Below, piece after piece: positions 18,368 to 25,913 of a stretch of 39,327 bases of DNA; position 1 is the stretch's first letter, and the number at the start of each line of letters is the position of its first letter. The notes beneath the pieces are model-generated. The model made no database searches and was not told the DNA's origin. It saw only the letters and a program-made list of their open reading frames with translations. Location of the stretch: contig PAHI01000031.1 of assembly GCA_002705575.1 (NCBI GenBank), positions 1-39,327 of the forward strand, given 5' to 3'. The DNA comes from Fidelibacterota bacterium (GTDB lineage: Bacteria > Marinisomatota > Marinisomatia > SCGC-AAA003-L08 > GCA-002719095). The position numbers and the translations under genes were made by a program.

Positions 18368-19987
18368 TTATTTAATAAGACTAGTTGAAAATTGACGTAT
18401 AAACTTTAAAGAATTCTTACCCTCTATTATCAATTCGTAAACTCTCTTTTTATCCATTTTAGTATTATTTAAATCATCCATGGAAGTAATCTTTCTATAA
18501 TCTAATCGATATGATTCTACGATTGATTGAAAACTTATTTTATGCTCATTTCGTACAAATCTTTTAAATATCTTAGATTCAATTTGCTTAGATATAGGTA
18601 AATAATCAAAAATTGCTCCACCAAAATTATTAATAATAAAAACGGATAAATTGATATCTTTTTCTACTAAAATTTGAAGAGCTCCAATATCATGCATAAA
18701 ACTTTGATCTCCAATAATAAGATAATTATTTTTTTTTGATTTAGAGGCAATTCCTAGAGCGGTTGATAAATTGCCATCTATTCCGCTAACACCACGATTT
18801 GAAAAGAATTTAATACGTTTTTTATTTTTTTTAGAAAATATGTTGAATGCTCTGATAATCAATGAATTCCCAATAAAAACATTAGAATTTTCTGGGATTT
18901 TTTCTATAAAATCATAGGCAAAAGCATACTCGTTCAAATCAAAATCAACAAAAGAATTATATATATATTTATTTATAAGAGCATCTTTATCTTTAAATAA
19001 ATTTAACCAATCAACATTAGTTTGTAAGTAACTTTTTTTATCAATGAAAGTATATATATTACTTTTCAGAACATCATCATTAAAGATTTTTCTAGATCTA
19101 AAAAGGTATGTCCTATCATTATAATTTTTAATCAAAGAAATTAACTTTTTAGATTGCGGCATACTTCCAAATCTTAAAATTAAATCTGGAGCTTGCAACT
19201 TATCAATAAAGTGATCATAAAATGATATTACATTAGAACCACCATTAACATTAGAACTAATATCAGCTAAAATTGGAGCATTTATTTTATTAGATATTTC
19301 AAATATATGATTTTTTTTATCCTTAAGATCTGATTGTCCACAGATTATTATAGGTTTACTTACATTTTTATCAATACTAAAAATATTATTTGTTAAAATT
19401 GGTTTTATAGGCTTTAAAAAAACATCTTCTATATTTTTATCTGGTAGTTCAGAATTAATAAGGGGCTCATCAATATGAACATTAATATGAACAGGTCCTT
19501 TTTCTGACAATCTTACTTCATTTATAGAACCTAAAGATGAGTTTATTGCTATGTTAATTTTATCAATTATAGATTCTTTTTTATCAGTTAAATCTATACT
19601 AGTATTATGACAAACATATTTTCCATATATATTATTTTGATAAATTGTCTGATTTTCTCCCTTGCCTATCGATGCTTTTGGTCTATCTGCAGTCAAAATA
19701 ATTAGAGGATTTTCACTCATTCTTGCTTCTATAATAGCTGGAAATAAATTTGCAAGTGCAGTCCCAGAAGTACAACAAACTACAACAGGTCTCTTTGTTT
19801 TTTTAGCAATTCCAAGGGCATAAAAACCAGAACTTCTTTCATCTAAAATAAAGTGTGTTTTAAAATTAAAATTTGCAAAACCTTGAATTAAAGGAGTATT
19901 TCGAGCTCCAGGGCTAATACACACATCTTCAATATTTAAGTTTTTAAAAACTGATAAAATTAAATTTGTAATCTTATTATTCATCAT
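18368..19987 (-). CDS. menD: MenD, 2-succinyl-5-enolpyruvyl-6-hydroxy-3-cyclohexene-1-carboxylate synthase
   Basis: A thiamine diphosphate enzyme that joins isochorismate and 2-oxoglutarate in menaquinone synthesis. The 539-residue length is close to the usual 550. MenD signatures are 'CISPGARNTPL' (23-33), the catalytic-type Glu50 in 'LDERSSGFYALG', 'CTSGTALANLFPAIIEA', 'ADRP', and in the C-terminal part 'NRGVSGIDGNLSTALGIA' with the ThDP/Mg2+ motif 'GDQSFMHDIGAL'. Its start lies inside menF (11-bp overlap), so the two are coupled. It needs MenF product as substrate, consistent with the order. Cytoplasmic. Confidence 0.95.
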   Translation of the reverse strand: MMNNKITNLILSVFKNLNIEDVCISPGARNTPLIQGFANFNFKTHFILDERSSGFYALGIAKKTKRPVVVCCTSGTALANLFPAIIEARMSENPLIILTADRPKASIGKGENQTIYQNNIYGKYVCHNTSIDLTDKKESIIDKINIAINSSLGSINEVRLSEKGPVHINVHIDEPLINSELPDKNIEDVFLKPIKPILTNNIFSIDKNVSKPIIICGQSDLKDKKNHIFEISNKINAPILADISSNVNGGSNVISFYDHFIDKLQAPDLILRFGSMPQSKKLISLIKNYNDRTYLFRSRKIFNDDVLKSNIYTFIDKKSYLQTNVDWLNLFKDKDALINKYIYNSFVDFDLNEYAFAYDFIEKIPENSNVFIGNSLIIRAFNIFSKKNKKRIKFFSNRGVSGIDGNLSTALGIASKSKKNNYLIIGDQSFMHDIGALQILVEKDINLSVFIINNFGGAIFDYLPISKQIESKIFKRFVRNEHKISFQSIVESYRLDYRKITSMDDLNNTKMDKKRVYELIIEGKNSLKFIRQFSTSLIK

Positions 19988-21230
19988 TTAATATAGATAA
20001 TATAGAATTAAATTTTATTTCAGATTCATCATATTCTCTATTATTATCTGATTTGCTTGTAATCCCGCATCCTGAATAAAGATATAAATTATTTCCAATA
20101 GATAACCCTGAACGTATTGATACTATGAAATGAGAATTATAATTAGAATCTATCCAACCAAGTGTTCCTGAATACCATCCTCTATCATGATTTTCTATAT
20201 TTCGAATGCTATTCATAGCAATATTACTTGGTGTTCCACAAACCGCTGGAGTAGGGTGCAATTTATGAATTATATCAAACGGGAAAATATTTTTATTTAA
20301 AACCGATTTGAACTCAGTTCTTATATGATTCATGGATTTTAATTTCATTAGATGAGGTTTTTTATTATAATGTATTTTATTGGAAAAAGATGTGATTTTA
20401 TCGTTAATATAATCTACAACAAATTTATGTTCTTCAAATTCTTTTGAGTTTTCAATACTATCTAGCATTTGATTTGATTTAATAGTTCCAGCTAGAGCTT
20501 CAGAATAAAAGGTATCACCATTCGTTTTAAATAAAGTTTCAGGACTTACCCCAAAAAATACCCCTAAATCTTTAAAATCATACAAAAAATTTATACAATT
20601 AGGAAATCGAACTTTAGCTTTTGATAAAAAATCACCTTGCTTATTAATATTAAAATCAAAATCATAATTTTTTTGCCTAGACAAAACAATTTTTGATATT
20701 TTTTTTTCATTCATCATTTTAATTGATTTCTCTATCATTTTTGAAAAATCATATAGAGATGTTTCTGCTTTAAGTTTTGGATTTAAATTTCTATCAACAC
20801 TTTTTTTAGCAGAATATTTAAAATTATGAATGTTATTATTAATTGTTATCAGTTTTTTATATCCTTTTTTATTAATGTAGATTGTTTCTGGAATAAAAAT
20901 AAATCCCCTAGGAATATTTAACCACGGGGTTTTTCTTTCTGAATGCATATCAAATGAATTTATAATAAATATTAAAGGTATTGATAAATCCGACAACCAT
21001 TCTTTATTTGAATCAATTATAGATTTATAATATTTAGATAAACTATAAAACTCCTCAGTAGTTGAAAAATCAGAGCATAAAGCACAATCTATTCCAACAA
21101 TTTCTAATTGATTAGGGCTATTCCATGAAAAACGTAACTTATCATAACTACTATTTAACATAATATCTTTAAAATCAATATTTCTATTAAGATTAGTTTG
21201 ATGTATTTTTAGTTTTGGTATTGTATTCAT
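19977..21230 (-). CDS. menF: Isochorismate synthase MenF
   Basis: Converts chorismate to isochorismate, the first step of menaquinone synthesis. 417 residues, at the usual size. The conserved C-terminal chorismate-binding half shows 'KISKIVLSRQKNYDF', 'FFGVSPETLFKTNGDTFYSEALAGTI', 'HPTPAVCGTP' and 'HDRGWYSGTLGWID', ending in 'YSGCGITSKSDNNREYDESEIKFNSIL'. The family also contains EntC and anthranilate synthase; the partner menD just downstream makes MenF the best call. The 57-bp gap to the divergent menG probably holds both promoters. No clear ribosome site is seen. Confidence 0.94.
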   Translation of the reverse strand: MNTIPKLKIHQTNLNRNIDFKDIMLNSSYDKLRFSWNSPNQLEIVGIDCALCSDFSTTEEFYSLSKYYKSIIDSNKEWLSDLSIPLIFIINSFDMHSERKTPWLNIPRGFIFIPETIYINKKGYKKLITINNNIHNFKYSAKKSVDRNLNPKLKAETSLYDFSKMIEKSIKMMNEKKISKIVLSRQKNYDFDFNINKQGDFLSKAKVRFPNCINFLYDFKDLGVFFGVSPETLFKTNGDTFYSEALAGTIKSNQMLDSIENSKEFEEHKFVVDYINDKITSFSNKIHYNKKPHLMKLKSMNHIRTEFKSVLNKNIFPFDIIHKLHPTPAVCGTPSNIAMNSIRNIENHDRGWYSGTLGWIDSNYNSHFIVSIRSGLSIGNNLYLYSGCGITSKSDNNREYDESEIKFNSILSILNDE

Positions 21231-21287
21231 ATTTAAAATTGTATATACGTATTAAATTTAGCATATATTTACTAATAAAATTAAACC

Positions 21288-22001
21288 ATGAATAAATTTT
21301 ATCATAAGGGCCCTGAAAAAAAGAAACTAGTAACCAAACTATTCAATGATATTGCTAATAGCTATGACTTTTTAAATCATTTTTTTAGTTTTGGCGTTGA
21401 CTACTACTGGAGACATCGACTAATAAAAGAAATGAATGTCAATCAAAATCAAAGTATTTTAGATGTAGCTACAGGAACAGGTGATGTTGTTTTAAAATTG
21501 TCACCAATATGTAAAAAGGTCACAGGTATTGATATCGCATCTAATATGATTGATTTAGCAAAAATAAAGCAATCTAGAAAGAACCTATCTAATGTTAATT
21601 TCTTAGTTGGTGATGCAGAGAAATTACCTTTTGATGATTCAAGCTTTGATCTTATCACTATTTCATATGGCTATAGAAACATTTCAAACCCAGAAAAAGC
21701 GCTAAAGGAATTTAATCGTATTTTGAAAAATAATGGCAAATTATTTATTTTAGAATTTTCAGAACCTACAAATAAATTTATCAGTCCATTTTACAAATTT
21801 TATTCATATAAAATAATGCCTTTTATAGCATCATGTTTTACAAAAAAATACGCCTATGATTATTTACCTGAATCAATTGATATGTTTCCTTCAAGAGATA
21901 AAACAAAAAAAACGCTAGAAAAACTTAATTTCTCAAATATTAAAATTATAGATATGACATTTGGAATATCTTCTATATTTGTTGGCAAGAAACATGAATA
22001 A
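21288..22001 (+). CDS. menG: Demethylmenaquinone methyltransferase (MenG/UbiE)
   Basis: SAM-dependent C-methyltransferase for the last step of menaquinone synthesis. 237 residues. The UbiE family marks are 'LFNDIANSYDFLNHFFSFGVDYYWR' (about 18-42), the SAM motif DVATGTGD (59-66), 'VGDAEKLPFDDSSFDLITISYGYRNI' (about 105-130), and 'LFILEFSEP'. Because MenF and MenD are present and no ubiquinone gene is seen, the menaquinone role is favoured. It is divergent from menF. The stop overlaps the start of the EamA gene by 8 bp. No clear ribosome site precedes the ATG. Confidence 0.95.
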   Translation: MNKFYHKGPEKKKLVTKLFNDIANSYDFLNHFFSFGVDYYWRHRLIKEMNVNQNQSILDVATGTGDVVLKLSPICKKVTGIDIASNMIDLAKIKQSRKNLSNVNFLVGDAEKLPFDDSSFDLITISYGYRNISNPEKALKEFNRILKNNGKLFILEFSEPTNKFISPFYKFYSYKIMPFIASCFTKKYAYDYLPESIDMFPSRDKTKKTLEKLNFSNIKIIDMTFGISSIFVGKKHE

Positions 22002-22929
22002 TAGCCGGCTAATTGCTCAAATTGGCTTAATTTTTACAACAGCAATATGGGGTTCAACATTTCTTTTAGTTCAAGATTCAGTTTCTAACGAAACTAGCCC
22101 TTTACTGTTTATATTTTTCCGTTTTATTATTGCGGCTTCAGTTTTAATACCTTTACTTTTCAATTATTCAAATAAAACTATCACTTTAAATAGCTTCAAC
22201 ATATATGATATTAAGTTTGGATTTATATGCGGCTTATTTCTATTTATTGGATATCTATTCCAAACATACGGATTAAAATATACATTAGATACAAAATCAG
22301 CATTTATAACGGGCACTAGTGTTTTAATTGTACCTATTATTATATACTTTTATACTAATAATAAAATTAGCTACAAACTATGGATATCAATTTTATTAGT
22401 AATACTTGGTTTATATTTATTTCAGGAACCCGGTAAAGTTTTATCTAAAGATATAAATCAACATAATCTTTCAACAAAAATAGCACCGAATATTGGAGAC
22501 TTACTTACTTTTGGATGCGCATTTTTTTTTGCTATGCATATTGTAGCTCAATCTACTGCAGTTAGATATAAAATAAATTTAGCTAGATTCTTAATAATTC
22601 AATTTTTAACAGTTGCCTTAATATCTGGATTTTTAACTATAATACTTAATCAAATCACAATTACCTGGAACAGCCAACTAATTATATCTTTGATTGTAAA
22701 TGGTATATTTGCAAGTACAGTTGCAATCTTAATTATGGTTTGGGCTCAAAAGATTTTAACTGCAGGAGAAACAGCAATTATATTTAGTTTAGAACCTATA
22801 TTTGCACTTATTTTTTCTATTTTTATGCATAGTATAAGAGGTCTAGAAAGCCATGTAGGAGCATCTCAATGGATTGGAGGTATCATCGTTGTAGTTGCGG
22901 TAATTTATTATAGTATTACAAATAAATAA
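21994..22929 (+). CDS. EamA/DMT-family transporter
   Basis: A ten-helix membrane protein of the drug/metabolite transporter superfamily, with two EamA repeats: 'TAIWGSTFLL' in the first helix and 'LLTFGCAFFFAMHIVAQ' at the start of the second repeat, then 'ETAIIFSLEPIFALIFS' at the end. I chose ATG 21994 (311 residues) because the first EamA helix begins a few residues later and it overlaps menG by only 8 bp; an ATG at 21961 adds 11 residues that do not look like part of the fold. Substrate cannot be told. It ends 18 bp before the convergent AI-2E gene. Confidence 0.9.
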   Translation: MNNSRLIAQIGLIFTTAIWGSTFLLVQDSVSNETSPLLFIFFRFIIAASVLIPLLFNYSNKTITLNSFNIYDIKFGFICGLFLFIGYLFQTYGLKYTLDTKSAFITGTSVLIVPIIIYFYTNNKISYKLWISILLVILGLYLFQEPGKVLSKDINQHNLSTKIAPNIGDLLTFGCAFFFAMHIVAQSTAVRYKINLARFLIIQFLTVALISGFLTIILNQITITWNSQLIISLIVNGIFASTVAILIMVWAQKILTAGETAIIFSLEPIFALIFSIFMHSIRGLESHVGASQWIGGIIVVVAVIYYSITNK

Positions 22930-22947
22930 CTATAGCTTAAAAAAACA

Positions 22948-24072
22948 TTATAGATAACGATAATTTTTAAATCCCCAAATTAACTCCTCTACAATAACTT
23001 TCAGAATAGCTGCTACTGGCACTGAAATTAACATTCCAATAATACCCATTGCTCCACCACCTATTAATACAACTATAATAACAAACATTGGGTGTAGACC
23101 TACAGAATCAGATATAATAAGTGGTGAAGAAATTAAATTATCTATTAGCTGTACTGAAATAAATGTAGCCATAATAAATAGAATATGGTAATACTGAAGT
23201 ATAAAAATATCTGATTGATTGGATAATAGAAATAATAGAATCGCCGTTAATCCACCAATTATAGGACCTATAAAAGGAATCAAATTAAATAACCCTGCAA
23301 CAATACCAACAACAATTATATAATCATGTTTAAAATCTAAAACAGAACATAAAATATTAAGACCTATAATTGATAGTGCCCCAACAATAAAAGCTGCTGT
23401 TGCTGTGCCAATTATATATGATGAGATTTGTGATGATATTCTATCTATAATTTTCAAAGACATCTCAAAATATCGATTAGGAACCATTTTTATAAATGAC
23501 TTTTTAAAGTTTTGCGCATTTGCGAGCAATATAATAATAAATGTAACGGTAATTAAAAAAAACATCACTAAGGTTGATATCTGAGAAAACAGATATACTG
23601 TATTTTGAAGATTGAAATAGCTTGGAATTAATTCAGAAATTGACTTTTGTTTATCTCCACTTTTTAATTCATCAAAAAATTGTTCTACCTTTTTATTTAA
23701 AGTTGGAGGTACTATAGGCTTTATTCTATTTTCTATCCTATCTGATATCTTATTAATATCTAGCGTCCTTGTTTCTTCATCTACCAATAGTGTATATATT
23801 GAATCATATTGTTTCATAACAATTGACGTTAATTGTGATAGTCCATAATAAATAGGCGAAATAACAGAACTTAAAACAATTAATATTGCCAATATTCTAA
23901 TACCAATTAATCTTTCAATTCTACAAACTAAAGGATCTAAAATAGCATAAAATATATATGATATTATAATTATCATAAATACAGGATAAACATACTCCCA
24001 CAGTATAAATATTAAGGCTAATGGAAGAAGCCAAAATAAATTTTCTACTATGCTAATGGAATTGCGATTCAT
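22948..24072 (-). CDS. AI-2E family transporter (PerM/TqsA-like)
   Basis: 374 residues with about seven membrane helices, in the AI-2 exporter family (UPF0118). A helical pair opens the protein, a soluble segment (about 75-150) follows, and the conserved C-terminal core reads 'GLFNLIPFIGPIIGGLTAILL', 'QLIDNLISSPLIISDSVGLHPMFVIIVVLIGGGAMGIIGMLISVPVAAI'. The core motifs 'NLIPFIGP' and 'GLHPMFVI' are family hallmarks. Only some members export AI-2; others work in ion or osmotic balance. The start overlaps the upstream cNMP-binding gene by 20 bp, so it is probably made together with it. Confidence 0.93.
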   Translation of the reverse strand: MNRNSISIVENLFWLLPLALIFILWEYVYPVFMIIIISYIFYAILDPLVCRIERLIGIRILAILIVLSSVISPIYYGLSQLTSIVMKQYDSIYTLLVDEETRTLDINKISDRIENRIKPIVPPTLNKKVEQFFDELKSGDKQKSISELIPSYFNLQNTVYLFSQISTLVMFFLITVTFIIILLANAQNFKKSFIKMVPNRYFEMSLKIIDRISSQISSYIIGTATAAFIVGALSIIGLNILCSVLDFKHDYIIVVGIVAGLFNLIPFIGPIIGGLTAILLFLLSNQSDIFILQYYHILFIMATFISVQLIDNLISSPLIISDSVGLHPMFVIIVVLIGGGAMGIIGMLISVPVAAILKVIVEELIWGFKNYRYL

Positions 24073-24562
24073 GATAGCTAGAGTTGTTCTGCTCTAATAA
24101 ATTATTGGTTTTTTTTAAACGAACTGTAATAGTTTTACATAGATTAAATAATATCTTAGTACCAAAAACAGGATTTCTTCTTATTATCTCTAATAAATCT
24201 GATCTAAAAAATGCAACAATTTGAGTATCTTCTAAAGCTTTAGCATTAGCACTTCTCTTATCTTCATTTATTAATGCCGTTTCTCCAAAAAAGTCTCCAT
24301 TTTCTAATACTGCAAACTCAGTGCCATCTTGACCTTCTATTTTAATTTTACCCTTTAAGATAATATACATACCTAAGCCTGGAGTATTATTTCTAAAAAC
24401 ATATTCATCTTCTAGAAAATCACGTTTATGGACTATCTTGCTTATTTCTCTAAGTTCTCTTCTATTTAAATTTTCAAATATAGGAATTTTCTTAATTGTT
24501 ATCTCTGTTTGAGATTCACCATATATTGATTTAAAAATATTTGACCATATAGGATGTGACAT
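24053..24562 (-). CDS. Stand-alone cyclic-nucleotide-binding domain protein
   Basis: 169 residues, mostly one cNMP-binding (CAP-type) beta-roll at about 26-145. The phosphate-binding cassette FFGETALINEDKRSANA (91-107) is intact, with Glu94 and Arg103 expected to hold the cyclic nucleotide ribose and phosphate. There is no DNA-binding helix-turn-helix after it, so this is not a Crp-type transcription factor. It is likely a sensor or adaptor, perhaps for the coupled AI-2E transporter; this is inference. A good AAGGAG site precedes ATG 24562. A terminator lies just upstream, so the gene has its own promoter or read-through. Confidence 0.88.
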   Translation of the reverse strand: MSHPIWSNIFKSIYGESQTEITIKKIPIFENLNRRELREISKIVHKRDFLEDEYVFRNNTPGLGMYIILKGKIKIEGQDGTEFAVLENGDFFGETALINEDKRSANAKALEDTQIVAFFRSDLLEIIRRNPVFGTKILFNLCKTITVRLKKTNNLLEQNNSSYHESQFH

Positions 24563-24592
24563 AATTCTCCTTTCATTTAAAAACTCAAAAAC

Positions 24593-24624
24593 AAAAAAGC
24601 TCCTAACTTAATTAAGAGCTCTTT
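24593..24624 (-). terminator. Rho-independent terminator after the 57-aa gene
   Basis: On the minus strand AAAGAGCTC pairs with GAGCTTTTT across a 13-base loop, a stem of 8 Watson-Crick pairs plus one G-T pair, followed by T residues. It stands 28 bp after the small membrane-protein stop and 30 bp before the cNMP-binding gene. Confidence 0.7.
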
Positions 24625-24652
24625 ACATCTAAACATAAATTATATTTATCTT

Positions 24653-24826
24653 CTATTTGTTTTCTTCATTATTTGAATCTTCATCATTAGTAGCTGATTC
24701 AATAACAGGCTCAACAGGAGAGACCTCAGCTTCTTTTTCTGGATTATTAATCATTATAACCACTAAAACAGCAACAACAACCATTAATAGTAAGGCCATT
24801 GGTTTCTTTGAATTATTATCTGACAT
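24653..24826 (-). CDS. Small single-pass membrane protein, acidic C-terminus (57 aa)
   Basis: I read this 57-codon ORF directly. ATG 24826 follows an excellent AAGGAG site (7-base spacing) and the frame ends with TAG at 24653. The product opens with a polar 'SDNNSKKP', has one hydrophobic helix (residues about 10-26, 'MALLLMVVVAVLVVIMI'), and then a Pro/Glu/Asn-rich tail ('NNPEKEAEVSPVEPVIES' region and 'NDEDSNNEENK'). No family was recognised. The strong ribosome site, the helix and the terminator after it all support a real gene. It may be a small envelope protein or membrane-protein partner. It is separated from the neighbours by gaps of about 75-90 bp. Confidence 0.72.
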   Translation of the reverse strand: MSDNNSKKPMALLLMVVVAVLVVIMINNPEKEAEVSPVEPVIESATNDEDSNNEENK

Positions 24827-24861
24827 ATTTTCTCCTTAAAATTTATTTATATACCAATTTA

Positions 24862-24880
24862 GATGAAATTTATCATTATC
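24862..24880 (-). promoter_or_regulatory. Fur-box-like sequence upstream of the 57-aa gene
   Basis: The minus strand reads GATAATGATAAATTTCATC, matching 15 of 19 positions of the classical Fur consensus, and it begins with two GATAAT-like hexamers preceded by ATTAAT. It lies 36-54 bp before the ATG, where a promoter is expected. AT-rich DNA produces such matches by chance, so it is only a candidate. Confidence 0.25.
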
Positions 24881-24900
24881 ATTAATCATGAACAAGAAAA

Positions 24901-25365
24901 TTAATACTTTGAGTAAAACCTCCTATTAAAAATAAAATAATCTATAACTATAGACCTATTGTACATACCATCTAAAGTATAGCCTTTCTTAATTATTTTT
25001 TTATTATTAATTCTTTTTTTAATTAAATATTTAATATTCAATACAATCCATAATAAAGATAGCATTTGAGCAAAAAAATTTCTAAATCTAAAACAAAAAA
25101 AATCAAGTAGTGTTGATATAAGATGTAAAATTAGCTTAGGGATAATTAATGCAACCACTATAAATATTTTATGATTAGCAATAAAAACAATCCAACTATT
25201 TCGATGATTAAGATAAACTTTTTTAAATGATTCTTTAGATAATGTCATAGCTCCTTCATGGTAAACAATTGAATCTGGGGCTGAAAGAATCTTATATCCC
25301 ATCATCTGAGACCTCCAATGATAGTCAATTTCTTCCATATGCGCATACAGACTCTTATCGAACAT
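24901..25365 (-). CDS. GT2 glycosyltransferase, C-terminal part (frameshifted gene)
   Basis: 154 residues that continue the GT2 domain of the fragment at 25374-25913. It opens with 'MFDKSLYAHMEEIDYHWRSQ', the acidic 'EEIDYHWR' motif that follows the donor site in rhamnosyltransferase-like GT2 enzymes, then 'GYKILSAPDSIVYHEGA', and ends with two hydrophobic segments (about 62-90) and a basic tail. The frame is open upstream of its first Met and would read 'FWASGAAFATKKSIFIKSG' if a base were restored near 25419-25434. On its own this fragment has no start region. Function cannot be assigned beyond sugar transfer. Confidence 0.75.
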   Translation of the reverse strand: MFDKSLYAHMEEIDYHWRSQMMGYKILSAPDSIVYHEGAMTLSKESFKKVYLNHRNSWIVFIANHKIFIVVALIIPKLILHLISTLLDFFCFRFRNFFAQMLSLLWIVLNIKYLIKKRINNKKIIKKGYTLDGMYNRSIVIDYFIFNRRFYSKY

Positions 25366-25373
25366 ACCTGATT

Positions 25374-25913
25374 TTATAAAAATACTTTTTTTTGTAGCAA
25401 AAGCTGCTCCAGATGCCCAAAAAATACTTTTTTTGAATCATATTGATGGTAATCATGCTCAATTGTATTAAACATTCTACCCCTACAAAAAGGATATACA
25501 AATATATCTAAATACCCTCCAACAGCACCTGCATAATCAAATAAATTTTTATTTTTTAAGTTTTTTATTTTAGGCTGAACTGAAGATATCTTACCATCTA
25601 GAAGGCTATAAATCAAAGGCTTTGTCCAGCCTTTAGTAACTTCAGTGTCATTATTGAGAAAAATTAAATATTCATTTATAGCACTAAGTGCACCAATATT
25701 ACATGATTCTGCAAATCCCTTGTTCTTGCTATTCTTAATCACTTTAATATTAGGATATTTCTCAATTATTAATTCTGAGCTTTTATCCTTTGAGCCATCA
25801 TCTACAACAATTATTTCATTAAATTCTGAATCTTTGATAATTAATGAATTTAAACATCTAGTAATGATATCTATATTATTGCAATGAGGAATAATAATAG
25901 AATAATTAGGCAT
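25374..25913 (-). CDS. GT2 glycosyltransferase, N-terminal part (frameshifted gene)
   Basis: The first part of a family 2 glycosyltransferase: 'YSIIIPHCNN' at the start, DDGS (38-41) and 'FLNNDTEV' (NNDT, about 90-93) are the nucleotide-sugar and metal motifs. After 'SKKVFFG' the frame slides into a short wrong sequence and stops at 25374, while the correct continuation lies one frame away (24901-25365). Restoring one base gives a single 337-residue enzyme, a normal size. I chose ATG 25913 (MPNYSIII) rather than 25937 because it starts at the fold and overlaps the DUF2723 stop by 8 bp. It probably transfers sugars to cell-surface material, given its upstream neighbour. Confidence 0.82.
   Translation of the reverse strand: MPNYSIIIPHCNNIDIITRCLNSLIIKDSEFNEIIVVDDGSKDKSSELIIEKYPNIKVIKNSKNKGFAESCNIGALSAINEYLIFLNNDTEVTKGWTKPLIYSLLDGKISSVQPKIKNLKNKNLFDYAGAVGGYLDIFVYPFCRGRMFNTIEHDYHQYDSKKVFFGHLEQLLLQKKVFL

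Noticed and set aside
21961..21993. Upstream start of the EamA gene
   Set aside because: The extra 11 residues lie wholly inside menG and do not extend the first helix; ATG 21994 gives a tighter stop/start overlap.
25419..25434. Programmed -1 frameshifting in the GT2 gene
   Set aside because: The site is not a canonical X XXY YYZ heptamer in the zero frame, no strong downstream structure was seen, and a product stopped in the first frame would lack a core motif; an indel is simpler, although slippage is not excluded.
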